Shown: positions 17,716 to 25,638, counted from the stretch's first letter. The stretch is 64,000 nucleotides of DNA from Szabonella alba (GCF_016765775.1 NZ_JAESVN010000001.1:124001-188000), one strand, 5' to 3'. Program-made: numbers and translations. The notes: a model not told the origin generated them from the letters alone.

Positions 17716-18890
17716 TGACCACGATCGACCATGATCTGGACGACCGGATGCGTCGCCCGGGGCGGATGATCTGGATCATCGCGGGCGCGGTGGTGATCTT
17801 CGTCCTCTGGGCCGCCATCGCCTGGGTGGATGAGATCGTGCGCGCCCCGGGCAATGTCGTCTCCTCCTCCCGTCCGCAGATCATCCAGAATCTGGAAGGC
17901 GGCATTCTGGCCGCGCTCAACGTGGCCGAGGGCGACACAGTCGAACCTGGCCAGACGCTGGCCCGGCTTTACGGCACGCAATACCAGTCCGCCGTCGATG
18001 AATTGCAGGACCAGATCGCAGGGCTTGAGATCCGCAAACACCGGCTTGAGGCCGAAATGGCGGGCAGGTCCGATTTCGACCCGCCTGCGGCACTGGCCGC
18101 GCGGCTGCCCCAGATCACCGCATCCGAACGCGGGTTGCTGGCGGCGCGGCAGGGGGATTTCATCGCGCGGCGCGAGGGGGCGAAACAGGTTCTGGAACAG
18201 GCTGCGAACGAGTTGGACCTGCTGGAACGCATGCTGAAACTGGAGGTCGCGCCGCTGATCGAGGTCACGCGCGCCCGCAAGGCGCATCGCGATGCCGAGA
18301 ACCGCTATTCCGACACGATCACCCAGATGGAACTGGAACGCGCCAAGGAATTTTCCGACACGCTGAAAGACCTGACCTCACTCCGCCAGAACCTGACGGC
18401 AGCGCAGGATCAGTTGAACCGCACGGCGCTGACCGCCCCGATGCGCGGCGTGGTAAACAAGCTGTCGGTGACGACCATCGGCGGCGTGGTGCGCCCAGGT
18501 GAGGAGATCCTGCAGATCGTGCCGCTGGACGGGGAGATGTTCATTGAGGCGCGGGTCCGGCCCGAAAACATTGCCAGCGTGCAGCCCGGACAGACCGCGA
18601 CGATCAAGCTGTCGGCCTATGATTACACAATTTACGGCTCGCTGCAGGGCAAGGTCACGCTGGTTTCGGCCGATACATTCACCGATGAGCGATCCCGCGC
18701 GGCGGATGGCGATCCGCATTACAAGGTCATGGTTTCAGTGGATCTGTCGAACCTGTCCGGGCGTCAGTCCCAACTGGAAATCCGCCCCGGCATGCAGGCC
18801 GAGGTGGAATTGCAGACCGGCGGCAAGACGGTGCTGACCTATCTGACCAAGCCACTTTACAAATCGCGTGAGGCCCTGCGCGAGCGTTAA
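17712..18890 (+). CDS. HlyD-family periplasmic adaptor of type I secretion
   Basis: A 392-residue membrane fusion protein linking the ABC exporter to the TolC partner. It has a short cytoplasmic N-terminus, one transmembrane helix (~20-40), and a biotinyl-lipoyl-like segment beginning GNVVSSSRPQIIQNLEGG that is typical of the PrtE/LapC/HlyD group. A long coiled-coil hairpin (~95-230) and a beta-barrel C-domain follow. The ATG overlaps the exporter stop by 4 bp. It is the last gene of the secretion operon, followed by a strong hairpin. Confidence 0.93.
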   Translation: MMTTIDHDLDDRMRRPGRMIWIIAGAVVIFVLWAAIAWVDEIVRAPGNVVSSSRPQIIQNLEGGILAALNVAEGDTVEPGQTLARLYGTQYQSAVDELQDQIAGLEIRKHRLEAEMAGRSDFDPPAALAARLPQITASERGLLAARQGDFIARREGAKQVLEQAANELDLLERMLKLEVAPLIEVTRARKAHRDAENRYSDTITQMELERAKEFSDTLKDLTSLRQNLTAAQDQLNRTALTAPMRGVVNKLSVTTIGGVVRPGEEILQIVPLDGEMFIEARVRPENIASVQPGQTATIKLSAYDYTIYGSLQGKVTLVSADTFTDERSRAADGDPHYKVMVSVDLSNLSGRQSQLEIRPGMQAEVELQTGGKTVLTYLTKPLYKSREALRER

Positions 18891-18926
18891 TCGCATAAAG
18901 GGCCCTGAAATGGCCCCCTGAAATGC

Positions 18927-18958
18927 CCAAGGCCCCGGCGAGGGATCCGGGGCCTTGG
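18927..18958 (+). terminator. Hairpin ending the type I secretion operon
   Basis: A perfect 12-bp stem CCAAGGCCCCGG / CCGGGGCCTTGG with an 8-nt loop lies 36 bp after the adaptor gene and just before the convergent DUF1328 gene. There is no T-tract, but position and stability fit a bidirectional terminator. Confidence 0.6.
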
Positions 18959-18980
18959 GGTCGTTGCGGCGCATGTCACG

Positions 18981-19154
18981 TCACACGGGGGGCTTGCCCC
19001 GCACGGCGCGTGCGACCATTGCCACGACAAACAGGATCAGGAAGATCACGAAAAGGATCTGCGCGATCCCGGCAGAGGCCCCGGCGATCCCGCCAAAACC
19101 CAGCGCGGCCGCGATCAATGCAACCACAAGAAAAGTCAGCGCCCATCCAAGCAT
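18981..19154 (-). CDS. DUF1328/UPF0391 small membrane protein
   Basis: A 57-residue protein with two hydrophobic helices ([19 protein letters not shown] and the [16 protein letters not shown] segment), typical of the DUF1328 (YtjA) family. Its function is unknown; members are often stress-induced. Start 19154 has a GAAAGGACT ribosome-binding site. It carries its own EcfG-type promoter (19205-19230), placing it in the general stress regulon with csbD and the neighbouring nepR-ecfG locus. Confidence 0.85.
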   Translation of the reverse strand: MLGWALTFLVVALIAAALGFGGIAGASAGIAQILFVIFLILFVVAMVARAVRGKPPV

Positions 19155-19204
19155 TTCCAAGTCCTTTCCTACATTCTTTAATTTTACTGGCTTCGTAACA
19201 GGCA

Positions 19205-19230
19205 AACGCGGCGGGCCGGGCTCTGGTTCC
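19205..19230 (-). promoter_or_regulatory. EcfG promoter of the DUF1328 gene
   Basis: On the minus strand GGAAC (19226-19230) and CGTT (19205-19208) are separated by 17 bp, the alphaproteobacterial EcfG/RpoE2 consensus, about 50 bp upstream of the start. The GGAAC lies inside a 14-bp direct duplication (19222-19235 and 19236-19249), so a second GGAAC sits 14 bp further upstream without a matching -10. The rest of 19155-19494 shows no gene. Confidence 0.75.
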
Positions 19231-19249
19231 CTGTGTCTGGTTCCCTGTG
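19222..19249. repeat. 14-bp tandem duplication containing a -35 element
   Basis: TCTGGTTCCCTGTG occurs twice head to tail. Each copy contains GTTCC, the minus-strand GGAAC -35 of an EcfG promoter. Only the proximal copy has a correctly spaced CGTT. Confidence 0.85.
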
Positions 19250-19494
19250 GCGGTGACGGTTCTTTTTTGATCTGCGTGGTCTGCTCTTCCCGCGTTCTGG
19301 TCTTCCAGAGTCGTGGCACACGGATCAGCGGTCAGGGCCGGGCATCCCGCCCGGATGGCTGCACCTTGAGTATGGGCTGCAAGCGCGCGGATGCACAGCG
19401 ATGCACAAACGGCCCACAGATCGCTCTGCAGGCCGTCTGGCTGGTCTTACTGATACGTTTGGGCAGGTACGAGGCCAACCCACCCTTTCACTCG

Positions 19495-19692
19495 TCAGCT
19501 GCGCGCGATGAAGTCATCCACCTCACGCTCGGCATCGGCCTTGGCCTTGCCGTATTTCTGCTGGATCACGCCGACCATCTGGTCGCGCTTGCCTTCCATG
19601 CGGTCGATCTCATCATCGGTAAGATCGCCCCAGGTCTCTTTGGCCTTGCCTTTGAGTTCTTTCCACTTTCCTTCGATCTGGTCGCGGTTCAT
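19495..19692 (-). CDS. CsbD family stress protein
   Basis: A 65-residue, highly charged, soluble protein with the CsbD core MNRDQIEGKWKELKGKAKE and WGDLTDDE. CsbD-like proteins are abundant general-stress proteins whose biochemical function is unclear. Start 19692 is chosen because AAAGGAG lies 7 bp upstream; upstream in-frame codons to 19728 are not conserved. An EcfG promoter lies immediately upstream (19727-19752). Confidence 0.9.
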   Translation of the reverse strand: MNRDQIEGKWKELKGKAKETWGDLTDDEIDRMEGKRDQMVGVIQQKYGKAKADAEREVDDFIARS

Positions 19693-19726
19693 GGTGTACT
19701 CCTTTGACTGGTTGCTTCGACGGATC

Positions 19727-19752
19727 AACGCAGGGGTGCCGCGGGTGGTTCC
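19727..19752 (-). promoter_or_regulatory. EcfG promoter of csbD
   Basis: On the minus strand GGAAC (19748-19752), a 17-bp spacer and CGTT (19727-19730) lie about 35 bp before the csbD start. Its -35 is one arm of an inverted repeat GGTTCCGGA/TCCGGAACC (19747-19755, 19763-19771), whose other arm is the -35 of a + strand promoter-like sequence. Confidence 0.8.
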
Positions 19753-19765
19753 GGATCTTATTTCC

Positions 19766-19790
19766 GGAACCTTTCCGGCCCGACCGCGTT
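19766..19790 (+). promoter_or_regulatory. EcfG-like promoter facing into the phospholipase D gene (antisense)
   Basis: GGAAC (19766-19770), a 16-bp spacer and CGTT (19787-19790) on the + strand would start RNA near 19797, antisense to the 3' end of the leftward phospholipase D gene. The GGTTCCGGA/TCCGGAACC palindrome here could instead be that gene's terminator hairpin, so this call is tentative. Confidence 0.4.
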
Positions 19791-19799
19791 TGGCGGCGC

Positions 19800-21464
19800 T
19801 CAGACCATTTCTTCGGGGATGATCGGCAGGGGCAGGCCGAAGCGTTCCGCCGCCGCGAAATCATGCGGCAGCAGAAATCCCCGGCGATCCTGCGGCGCAA
19901 GCCGCGCATTGGACCATGCCAGCCTGCGCCAGTTTGCCAGCAGCGTTTCGGGGTTCAGGAATTCCGGTTCCGCATCATCGGGCAGCCAGTGGCGCATCAC
20001 CCGGTCGCGCAGATAGGTTACATCCTCGCGGTTCTCCAGCAGAACACCCGCCTCGGTATCCCAGTAAAGGCTGCGCCCGTTGAGATTGGCCGAAGAGACG
20101 GTCGCGGCGCTGTCATCAAAGATCGAGACCTTTGCATGGACATAGACGATGGGCGCGTTCTTCAGGCTGGCGCGTTCGGCGATCCCGTGTTCATCTGTCC
20201 CGATATCCTCGTCTTCGTCCAGCGGGGGCAGGGCAGGGGCCGGTCGCGTCTGCGCCGGGGACAGCACGAGATGCCGCCTGCCGAAGGCCTTGCGCACGAT
20301 GCGCAGGCAGCGCGCCTGCAAGAACTCTCCCAGCCGGGAATCCGATCCCGGCCTGCGGGAAAAGGCCACCTCTTCCGGGGCGGCGGGGATGATCAGGATC
20401 AGTTCCAGATCCGGCTCGGCCGCGGCCTGCCGGGCCAGCGCGCGGGCCAGTTTGCGATCGCGGAAATACTGGGTTTCCAGATAAATCAACCGGCGGCTGC
20501 GCCGGATCAGCGCATGATGCGCCTCGGCGATCTCGGTCGTCTTGCGGGCCGGACCAAAGCGGAAGGGCGCAAAGGTCCGGCGACGCGACAAGGTGCGCAG
20601 AAAGGGCGGTCGCGGCGGATCCTCGTCACTGTCGGAAACCGAGGTCAGAAACCGTTCCAGATGGGACTGCGCCGCAAGGGCGACCGGGCCTTCGATCATG
20701 ACCTGAACATCATGCCATGTCTGATCGGCATTCTGCCGGTGTCCGGGCGTGTCGAAACGGCGTTCATCCAGATCCAGCCCGCCGATATACAGGATGCGGC
20801 GGTCGATCACGGCCAGTTTCTGATGATGGGTCAGCGGGAAAAGATCGGGCAGATGCCAGATCCGGGGACGGACATGGCCATCCGGCGCAAAATGCATCAG
20901 CCGTTCGGCATCGGGCATATCGCGCAGCGCGGCGCGGCGCAGTTCGGGGGGCAGGCGGTTCAGATCCCGCGCGACGCCGAACAGTCGTTTGACCACATAG
21001 GGCCAGATCAGCATGCGTATGCCCAGACCCGTCCGGGCGGGATGCCGGGCCGCGCGCACCACCAGCCGTGCCCCGGGCCCGGCGACAGCCGCTGCCGCCG
21101 AAAACATCCGCATCGATTTCCACGCGGCGCGATGCATCACCGGCCGGCCGATCCCGTCGACATCGCTGATCGTGAAATGGATCGCGACGCCGCGACGCAG
21201 CACATGCACGACAAGATCGAACCATGTCCGCCCGATCTTGCGCGCCTCGTCCGAGCGCAGCCGTGTCGAAAGGTCAAAGACCAGAAAACTGCCATGGATC
21301 TCGGTCTCTGCCTCGAGAAAGGCGCGTTCCAGTGCCGGATAGGCCTCAGCGGCAGTGACCAGAACCCGCAGACGCCGCGCCGCATCCTGCTGCGGCAGGT
21401 AGCTGCCGGTTTCGTCGGCGGCTGTCACCTCGGGTTCTGGCGTCCCGGGTTCGGGGGGGCGCAT
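19800..21464 (-). CDS. Phospholipase D-family protein
   Basis: A 554-residue protein with two HKD motifs: HQKLAVID (His214, Lys216, Asp221) and HAKVSIFD (His443, Lys445, Asp450). Both are complete, so it should be an active phosphodiesterase or transphosphatidylase such as a phospholipase D or cardiolipin-synthase-like enzyme. No clear signal peptide or N-terminal membrane helices are seen, which argues against a classical cardiolipin synthase. It starts 3 bp after the stop of the stress sensor kinase with GGAGGG upstream, making it the last gene of the nepR-ecfG-kinase operon and linking lipid metabolism to general stress. Confidence 0.88.
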   Translation of the reverse strand: MRPPEPGTPEPEVTAADETGSYLPQQDAARRLRVLVTAAEAYPALERAFLEAETEIHGSFLVFDLSTRLRSDEARKIGRTWFDLVVHVLRRGVAIHFTISDVDGIGRPVMHRAAWKSMRMFSAAAAVAGPGARLVVRAARHPARTGLGIRMLIWPYVVKRLFGVARDLNRLPPELRRAALRDMPDAERLMHFAPDGHVRPRIWHLPDLFPLTHHQKLAVIDRRILYIGGLDLDERRFDTPGHRQNADQTWHDVQVMIEGPVALAAQSHLERFLTSVSDSDEDPPRPPFLRTLSRRRTFAPFRFGPARKTTEIAEAHHALIRRSRRLIYLETQYFRDRKLARALARQAAAEPDLELILIIPAAPEEVAFSRRPGSDSRLGEFLQARCLRIVRKAFGRRHLVLSPAQTRPAPALPPLDEDEDIGTDEHGIAERASLKNAPIVYVHAKVSIFDDSAATVSSANLNGRSLYWDTEAGVLLENREDVTYLRDRVMRHWLPDDAEPEFLNPETLLANWRRLAWSNARLAPQDRRGFLLPHDFAAAERFGLPLPIIPEEMV

Positions 21465-21467
21465 CGT

Positions 21468-23264
21468 TCAGCCCTCCTGCCCGGTCGGGTTGTCTGTCTC
21501 TTCATCCCCATCCTCTGCGGTATCCGCCACATCGAGGGGTTTCGGAGAAAAGGTCACTGACAGGCGGTAATGATCCTCTTCTTCCTGCTGTTGCAGCGTG
21601 CCGCCGATCTGCTGCGAGAAGGCCACCAGCAGTTGCGACCCCAGCCCCGTGCTGGTCAGCATGACCTCGGGCGGGCGGGATTTCTGATCGCCCACCGTGT
21701 TGAGGACCTCCAGCACCGCCTGATCGCCCTTGATCCGTTTCAGACGCACGCGGATCATCGGATTGATATGCGCATCGGGACGGCCGACATATTTCAGCGC
21801 ATTGGTCATCGCCTCGGTCAGCAGCAGCGACAGCGGCACGGCCTGATCGGGCGGCAGCCGGATATCGTCATAATCCTGTTCAACCTCCAGCGTGCGGCTG
21901 GTCCCGCCGCCGAATTTCATGATCTGGCGCACGATATCGGCCAGCAGTTCATCCGCGCGCACATCCACAAGGCCGCTGGTCTGGTAAAGTCCACGATGGA
22001 TGGTCGCAAGGCTCATGACCCGGTCCTGCAACCCCTTCAGCAGAAACTTCGCCTCGGGTGTGCGGGACTGGCGCATCTGCATGTTCATGATCGAGGCGAT
22101 CAGTTGCAGGTTGTTCTTGACCCGGTGATGGACCTCACGCAGCAGCACTTCCTTTTGATGAATCGAGTCCTCAAGTTTCGCCTCATCCTGCGTGATGCTG
22201 TCGGTCATCGACAGATAGGCCTCGGCCATTTCCCGCAATTCGACCGGCGCGCCGCGCATGTCGATTTCCTGCCGGTGACGGTCGCCCGCAGCAAAACGCC
22301 GGATCGACCGGTTCAGCGTGCGGATATGGCGCAGCACCAGCAGTTCCGAGGCCCAGACCGCGACGATCAGCCCGACAACCCACATCATCAGCGGAAAGAA
22401 GGTCGGGCTGATGCCGAAATCACGCAGCGTGCTCTGACTGCTCTGGTTCCAGCTTCCCATGACGAAAAGCCGCCCCTCTTCGACGGGCACGACCGAATAG
22501 GTCAGCATCTCGCCGCCCATCGACATGTCGCGGAACAATTTGCTGCCGGGGGTCGCAAGATCGGCAAGATTGCGGTTTAACGGCAGGCGGCTGTCGATCC
22601 GGTCGCGTCCTTCCGAGGCGGTCAGCACCCCGCCCGAGGCATCGAAGGTCCAGAGCGAGACCGGCAGCGGATCCTGCGATCCGCCGGGAAGATTGAAGAT
22701 CTTCTCGACCCCGTCCATTTCATTCTGCGGCATCCAGACCGAAACATAGCCCAGATAGCGTCCGTCGGACGAGATCACCGGATGCAGCACCCCCAGAACC
22801 GTGGTGCCCGAGACCGGTCCGCGCGGCACCACGACGAAAGACGGCTCCAGCTTGCCGCGTTCCGCCTGAAACAGCGGTTCGCGCGAATAGTCATAGGTCG
22901 CGCCGCTGGAGGAACAGACCATCAGGCCGCTGGCCGGAACAAAGGCCACGATCGAGGCTTCGCGCACGAAATCAGCAGCGCTGTTCAACGCGGAAATGCA
23001 GCCGGGCACATCCTCGACCAGCCTGGGCATGGCCGGGGCAAGCCCCGCGACAAGGCCCTGCGCGCGCCGGATGGCATCCAGCTCGGCCGAAGCGGCGCGC
23101 AGGGTCGCGCCGGTCAGCGCCGCCTCGGTGCGGGCCTGCGCCTCCTGTTTCAGGTTGAAGGTCTGCGTATAGGCGATGATGCCCAGAGGCAGCAGTGTCG
23201 CTGCCATCAGAAAGCCCAGCCGCCAGCCAAGTTTCTGCGTCAGCCCCAGGGCGGATCGCTTCAT
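21468..23264 (-). CDS. HisKA_2/HWE-type sensor histidine kinase (PhyK-like)
   Basis: A 598-residue membrane kinase. TM1 is ~14-34, a periplasmic sensor domain spans ~35-288, TM2 is ~289-310, then a HAMP-like linker. The HisKA_2 dimerisation box is LLREVHHRVKNNLQLI (phospho-His at about 379-380), and the ATPase domain follows (~450-575). Kinases of this group phosphorylate PhyR to release EcfG from NepR. Its position directly after ecfG (10-bp gap) supports that role; the stimulus is unknown. An acidic tail follows residue 575. Confidence 0.9.
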   Translation of the reverse strand: MKRSALGLTQKLGWRLGFLMAATLLPLGIIAYTQTFNLKQEAQARTEAALTGATLRAASAELDAIRRAQGLVAGLAPAMPRLVEDVPGCISALNSAADFVREASIVAFVPASGLMVCSSSGATYDYSREPLFQAERGKLEPSFVVVPRGPVSGTTVLGVLHPVISSDGRYLGYVSVWMPQNEMDGVEKIFNLPGGSQDPLPVSLWTFDASGGVLTASEGRDRIDSRLPLNRNLADLATPGSKLFRDMSMGGEMLTYSVVPVEEGRLFVMGSWNQSSQSTLRDFGISPTFFPLMMWVVGLIVAVWASELLVLRHIRTLNRSIRRFAAGDRHRQEIDMRGAPVELREMAEAYLSMTDSITQDEAKLEDSIHQKEVLLREVHHRVKNNLQLIASIMNMQMRQSRTPEAKFLLKGLQDRVMSLATIHRGLYQTSGLVDVRADELLADIVRQIMKFGGGTSRTLEVEQDYDDIRLPPDQAVPLSLLLTEAMTNALKYVGRPDAHINPMIRVRLKRIKGDQAVLEVLNTVGDQKSRPPEVMLTSTGLGSQLLVAFSQQIGGTLQQQEEEDHYRLSVTFSPKPLDVADTAEDGDEETDNPTGQEG

Positions 23265-23274
23265 TCCGGAACTC

Positions 23275-23844
23275 TCATGCAGCCTGGGGGGGACCAGACC
23301 GGCCGATCACGGCCATGGTCTGCGCATCGACACCGGCCAGCACGTCCTCACCCTCGGCCATGCCCATGAGTTCGGCAAGACGGCGGCGCGCCCGGCTGGC
23401 GCGGCTTTTGACGGTGCCTGCGGCGACATTCATCATGCCTGCCGCTTCTTCGACCGAGAACCCCGAGGCGCCGACAAGGATCAGCACTTCACGATGTTCG
23501 GGCGACAGCCGGTCAAAGGCAGCCTCGAATTCGGCAAAGATCAGCTTGCCGTCATGATCGGGCCGTACTGAAAGGCTTCCGGCATGGATGCCATCGGGAT
23601 CGGCCACCTCCCGCTTGGTCTTGCGGCGGTCGGAATAGAAGGTGTTGCGCAGGATCGTGAACAGCCAGGCCTGAAAATTCGTGCCGGGCTGGAACTTGTC
23701 GATATGCGTCCATGCCTTCACCACCGTGTCCTGAACAAGGTCATCGGCAGCCGCGACATTGCGCGTGAGGCTGATCGCGAAGGCGCGCAGCGACGGCAGC
23801 GCCGCGACAAGGCCGTCGCGCGGATCGTGAGACGCGTTGCTCAT
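23275..23844 (-). CDS. ecfG: ECF sigma factor of the general stress response (EcfG/RpoE2)
   Basis: A 189-residue ECF15-group sigma factor with sigma-2 (about residues 15-85, containing DLVQDTVVKAW) and sigma-4 (about 105-160, LSPEHREVLILVGASGFSVEEAA split across the region 2/4 fold). It directs transcription from GGAAC-N16/17-CGTT promoters and is held by NepR until phosphorylated PhyR binds NepR. ATG 23844 overlaps the nepR stop by one base (TGATG); GTG 23847 is an alternative. EcfG sites found upstream of several neighbouring genes, including its own operon, support the assignment. Confidence 0.95.
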   Translation of the reverse strand: MSNASHDPRDGLVAALPSLRAFAISLTRNVAAADDLVQDTVVKAWTHIDKFQPGTNFQAWLFTILRNTFYSDRRKTKREVADPDGIHAGSLSVRPDHDGKLIFAEFEAAFDRLSPEHREVLILVGASGFSVEEAAGMMNVAAGTVKSRASRARRRLAELMGMAEGEDVLAGVDAQTMAVIGRSGPPQAA

Positions 23845-23999
23845 CACTTCTGCTCCCGCTGGCTGTCCTTGGCGCGCAACTGGGCCAGAAGATCCTTGAA
23901 CCGATCAGGAATATCTTCCTGTAGCACAGTGTCATAGACACGCTTCAGGTTGCTGTCGATTTCTTGCTTCAGGCGAGACTTCTGTTGATCTTCTGACAT
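23844..23999 (-). CDS. nepR: Anti-sigma factor NepR
   Basis: A 51-residue protein, read directly from the sequence because of its small size. It has the NepR core: a basic N-terminus, then EIDSNLKRVYDTVLQEDIP and DRFKDLLAQLR, the two helices that sandwich EcfG. ATG is at 23999 and TGA at 23844-23846, overlapping the ecfG start. It is the first gene of the leftward operon, behind the palindromic EcfG promoter at 24047-24080, which gives positive autoregulation of sigma factor and anti-sigma factor together. Confidence 0.95.
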   Translation of the reverse strand: MSEDQQKSRLKQEIDSNLKRVYDTVLQEDIPDRFKDLLAQLRAKDSQREQK

Positions 24000-24046
24000 G
24001 GCACCATACGTTTACTTGCAGGAATGATCTATTTCTCAGTGAGAGC

Positions 24047-24080
24047 GGGAACCAAACGTATGATGACGCGTTTGGTTCCC
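24047..24080. promoter_or_regulatory. Interlocked divergent EcfG promoters in one palindrome
   Basis: A perfect 12-bp inverted repeat, GGGAACCAAACG (24047-24058) and CGTTTGGTTCCC (24069-24080), has a 10-bp centre. Rightward: GGAAC 24048-24052, 16-bp spacer, CGTT 24069-24072, toward phyR. Leftward: GGAAC at 24079-24075, 16-bp spacer, CGTT at 24058-24055, toward nepR-ecfG. Each promoter's -35 borders the other's -10, so the two cannot be occupied at once. Confidence 0.88.
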
Positions 24081-24111
24081 AGAAAAACGTCAGTGACAGG
24101 ATTAAAATTAG

Positions 24112-24945
24112 ATGCCCGACGTGAACAAGCCCGACACCGATCCGCAGGAACAGGATCTTTCATCCGTCATCGGATCCCATCTTCCCTATCTGCGTCGCTA
24201 CGCGCGCGCGCTGACCGGCAGTCAGGGCACAGGCGACACCTATGCCGCCGCCACGCTTGAGGCGATCCTGATCGACCCTGCAGCCCTTGATCGCGGCACG
24301 ACGCCGAAGACGGGGCTGTTCCGTGCCTTTCATCTGGTCTGGTCCAGCGCGGGCGCGCCCCTGGGCGAACCCGACAGCCGTTTCTCGACAATTGCGCAGC
24401 AACATATGGAACGTCTGACGCCCAACTCGCGTGAGGCGCTGCTGCTCAACACCGTTGAGGGCTTCACCCCCGGAGAGGTCGCGTCGATCATGGGCATCGG
24501 CCGGGACGAGGCGCTGGTCCTGATCGACACCGCACTGGACGAGATGCAGGAAGCCGTGACCGGTGAGGTCATGATCATCGAGGATGAGGCGATTATCGCG
24601 ATGGATATTTCCGCGATCGTGACCGAGATGGGCCATTCCATCGTCGGCATCGCCCGCACCCGGACCGAGGCGGTGGCGCTTGCCGGACGGCGCAGGCCCG
24701 ACCTGATCCTTGCCGATATCCAGCTTGCCGACAATTCCTCGGGCGTGGATGCGGTGAATGACATTCTGGCCGAACTGGGCGACGATCTTCCCGTCATCTT
24801 CATCACCGCCTTCCCCGAGCGGCTGTTGACCGGTGAACGGCCCGAACCGGCCTTTCTGATCACCAAGCCCTATTCCGAGGAGCAGGTGCGCAGCGCCGTC
24901 TCGCAGGCGATGTTCTTTGCCTCGACCGAGACGCTGAACGCGTGA
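24112..24945 (+). CDS. phyR: General stress response regulator PhyR
   Basis: A 277-residue anti-anti-sigma factor. Residues ~15-145 form an EcfG-like sigma domain (sigma-2- and sigma-4-like halves) that mimics the sigma factor and captures NepR. Residues ~152-270 form a receiver domain with acidic pocket Glu157/Asp158, phospho-acceptor Asp202 (LILADIQLA) and a conserved Lys in ITKPYS. The ATG is 32 bp after the palindromic EcfG promoter. It is divergent from nepR-ecfG-kinase, the standard alphaproteobacterial arrangement, and a strong terminator follows. Confidence 0.96.
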   Translation: MPDVNKPDTDPQEQDLSSVIGSHLPYLRRYARALTGSQGTGDTYAAATLEAILIDPAALDRGTTPKTGLFRAFHLVWSSAGAPLGEPDSRFSTIAQQHMERLTPNSREALLLNTVEGFTPGEVASIMGIGRDEALVLIDTALDEMQEAVTGEVMIIEDEAIIAMDISAIVTEMGHSIVGIARTRTEAVALAGRRRPDLILADIQLADNSSGVDAVNDILAELGDDLPVIFITAFPERLLTGERPEPAFLITKPYSEEQVRSAVSQAMFFASTETLNA

Positions 24946-25003
24946 CGCGCGACTGAAAATGCGTCACATCCGCGACCGCGTGTCGATCACCTGAATGTGT
25001 CCT

Positions 25004-25032
25004 GAAAACCCCGCCCGCAAGGCGGGGTTTTC
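25004..25032 (+). terminator. Intrinsic terminator of phyR
   Basis: GAAAACCCCGCC (25004-25015) pairs with GGCGGGGTTTTC (25021-25032) around a 5-nt loop: a perfect 12-bp stem with a T-run. Confidence 0.9.
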
Positions 25033-25042
25033 TGCATCCTGG

Positions 25043-25067
25043 GGAACCTTTCCGAACCGGTCGCGTT
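25043..25067 (+). promoter_or_regulatory. EcfG promoter of the secreted protein gene
   Basis: GGAAC (25043-25047), 16-bp spacer and CGTT (25064-25067), about 80 bp upstream of the start at 25150 and just after the phyR terminator. Confidence 0.8.
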
Positions 25068-25149
25068 GTCCTGTCACAATCGGCAAGGCTGTCTGCAACT
25101 GCATTTTCCGGCAGGCAGGGCCTTCCACCCCCGATGATGGAGTATTGAT

Positions 25150-25638
25150 ATGTTTCGCAAATTTGCTGCAATGACTGCGACGGCCCTGCTGCTGGGCGGC
25201 ACCGCCATGGCGCAGGATACGCTGACCGTGAAAGACGTCATGGTCGAGGCAGATCTGACCGCCGTTTCGAATGAAAAGGCTGCCGCCTATTGGGCCAATC
25301 TTCCCGCCGATCTGGAAGCGGCCATCGCCGCCAAGGTTTCGGAGCAGCTTGCCGAAGATGGCACAAGCATCTCGGTCGATATCTCCGAGGTCGAACTGTC
25401 CAGCGGTTTCGAAGAGGCCGCAGGTCTGGCCGACACCCGGCTGGTCGGACAGGTCCGCATGGATAACGAGGCCAATCCCAGCCGTTTTTCGGTCTTCGAA
25501 CTGACCGTTGACGTCAATCAGGCCATGCCGGTCCTGCCGGAAGGCGTGACGATGGATGAGGTTCTGGCTGATACCGAACGCTTCTATCAGGTCATGATCG
25601 ATGCTTTCGCACAGGCGGTTGTCGACCGTCTGGTGTGA
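25150..25638 (+). CDS. Secreted protein of unknown function under EcfG control
   Basis: A 162-residue protein with a clear Sec signal peptide ending AMA/Q near residue 21, then an acidic soluble domain with no family I recognise. Alternating segments such as TSISVDISEVEL and SRFSVFELTVDV suggest a small beta-rich fold. The in-frame start is ATG 25150. It has its own EcfG promoter and sits next to phyR, so it is probably a periplasmic effector of the general stress response; the function itself is unknown. Confidence 0.8.
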   Translation: MFRKFAAMTATALLLGGTAMAQDTLTVKDVMVEADLTAVSNEKAAAYWANLPADLEAAIAAKVSEQLAEDGTSISVDISEVELSSGFEEAAGLADTRLVGQVRMDNEANPSRFSVFELTVDVNQAMPVLPEGVTMDEVLADTERFYQVMIDAFAQAVVDRLV

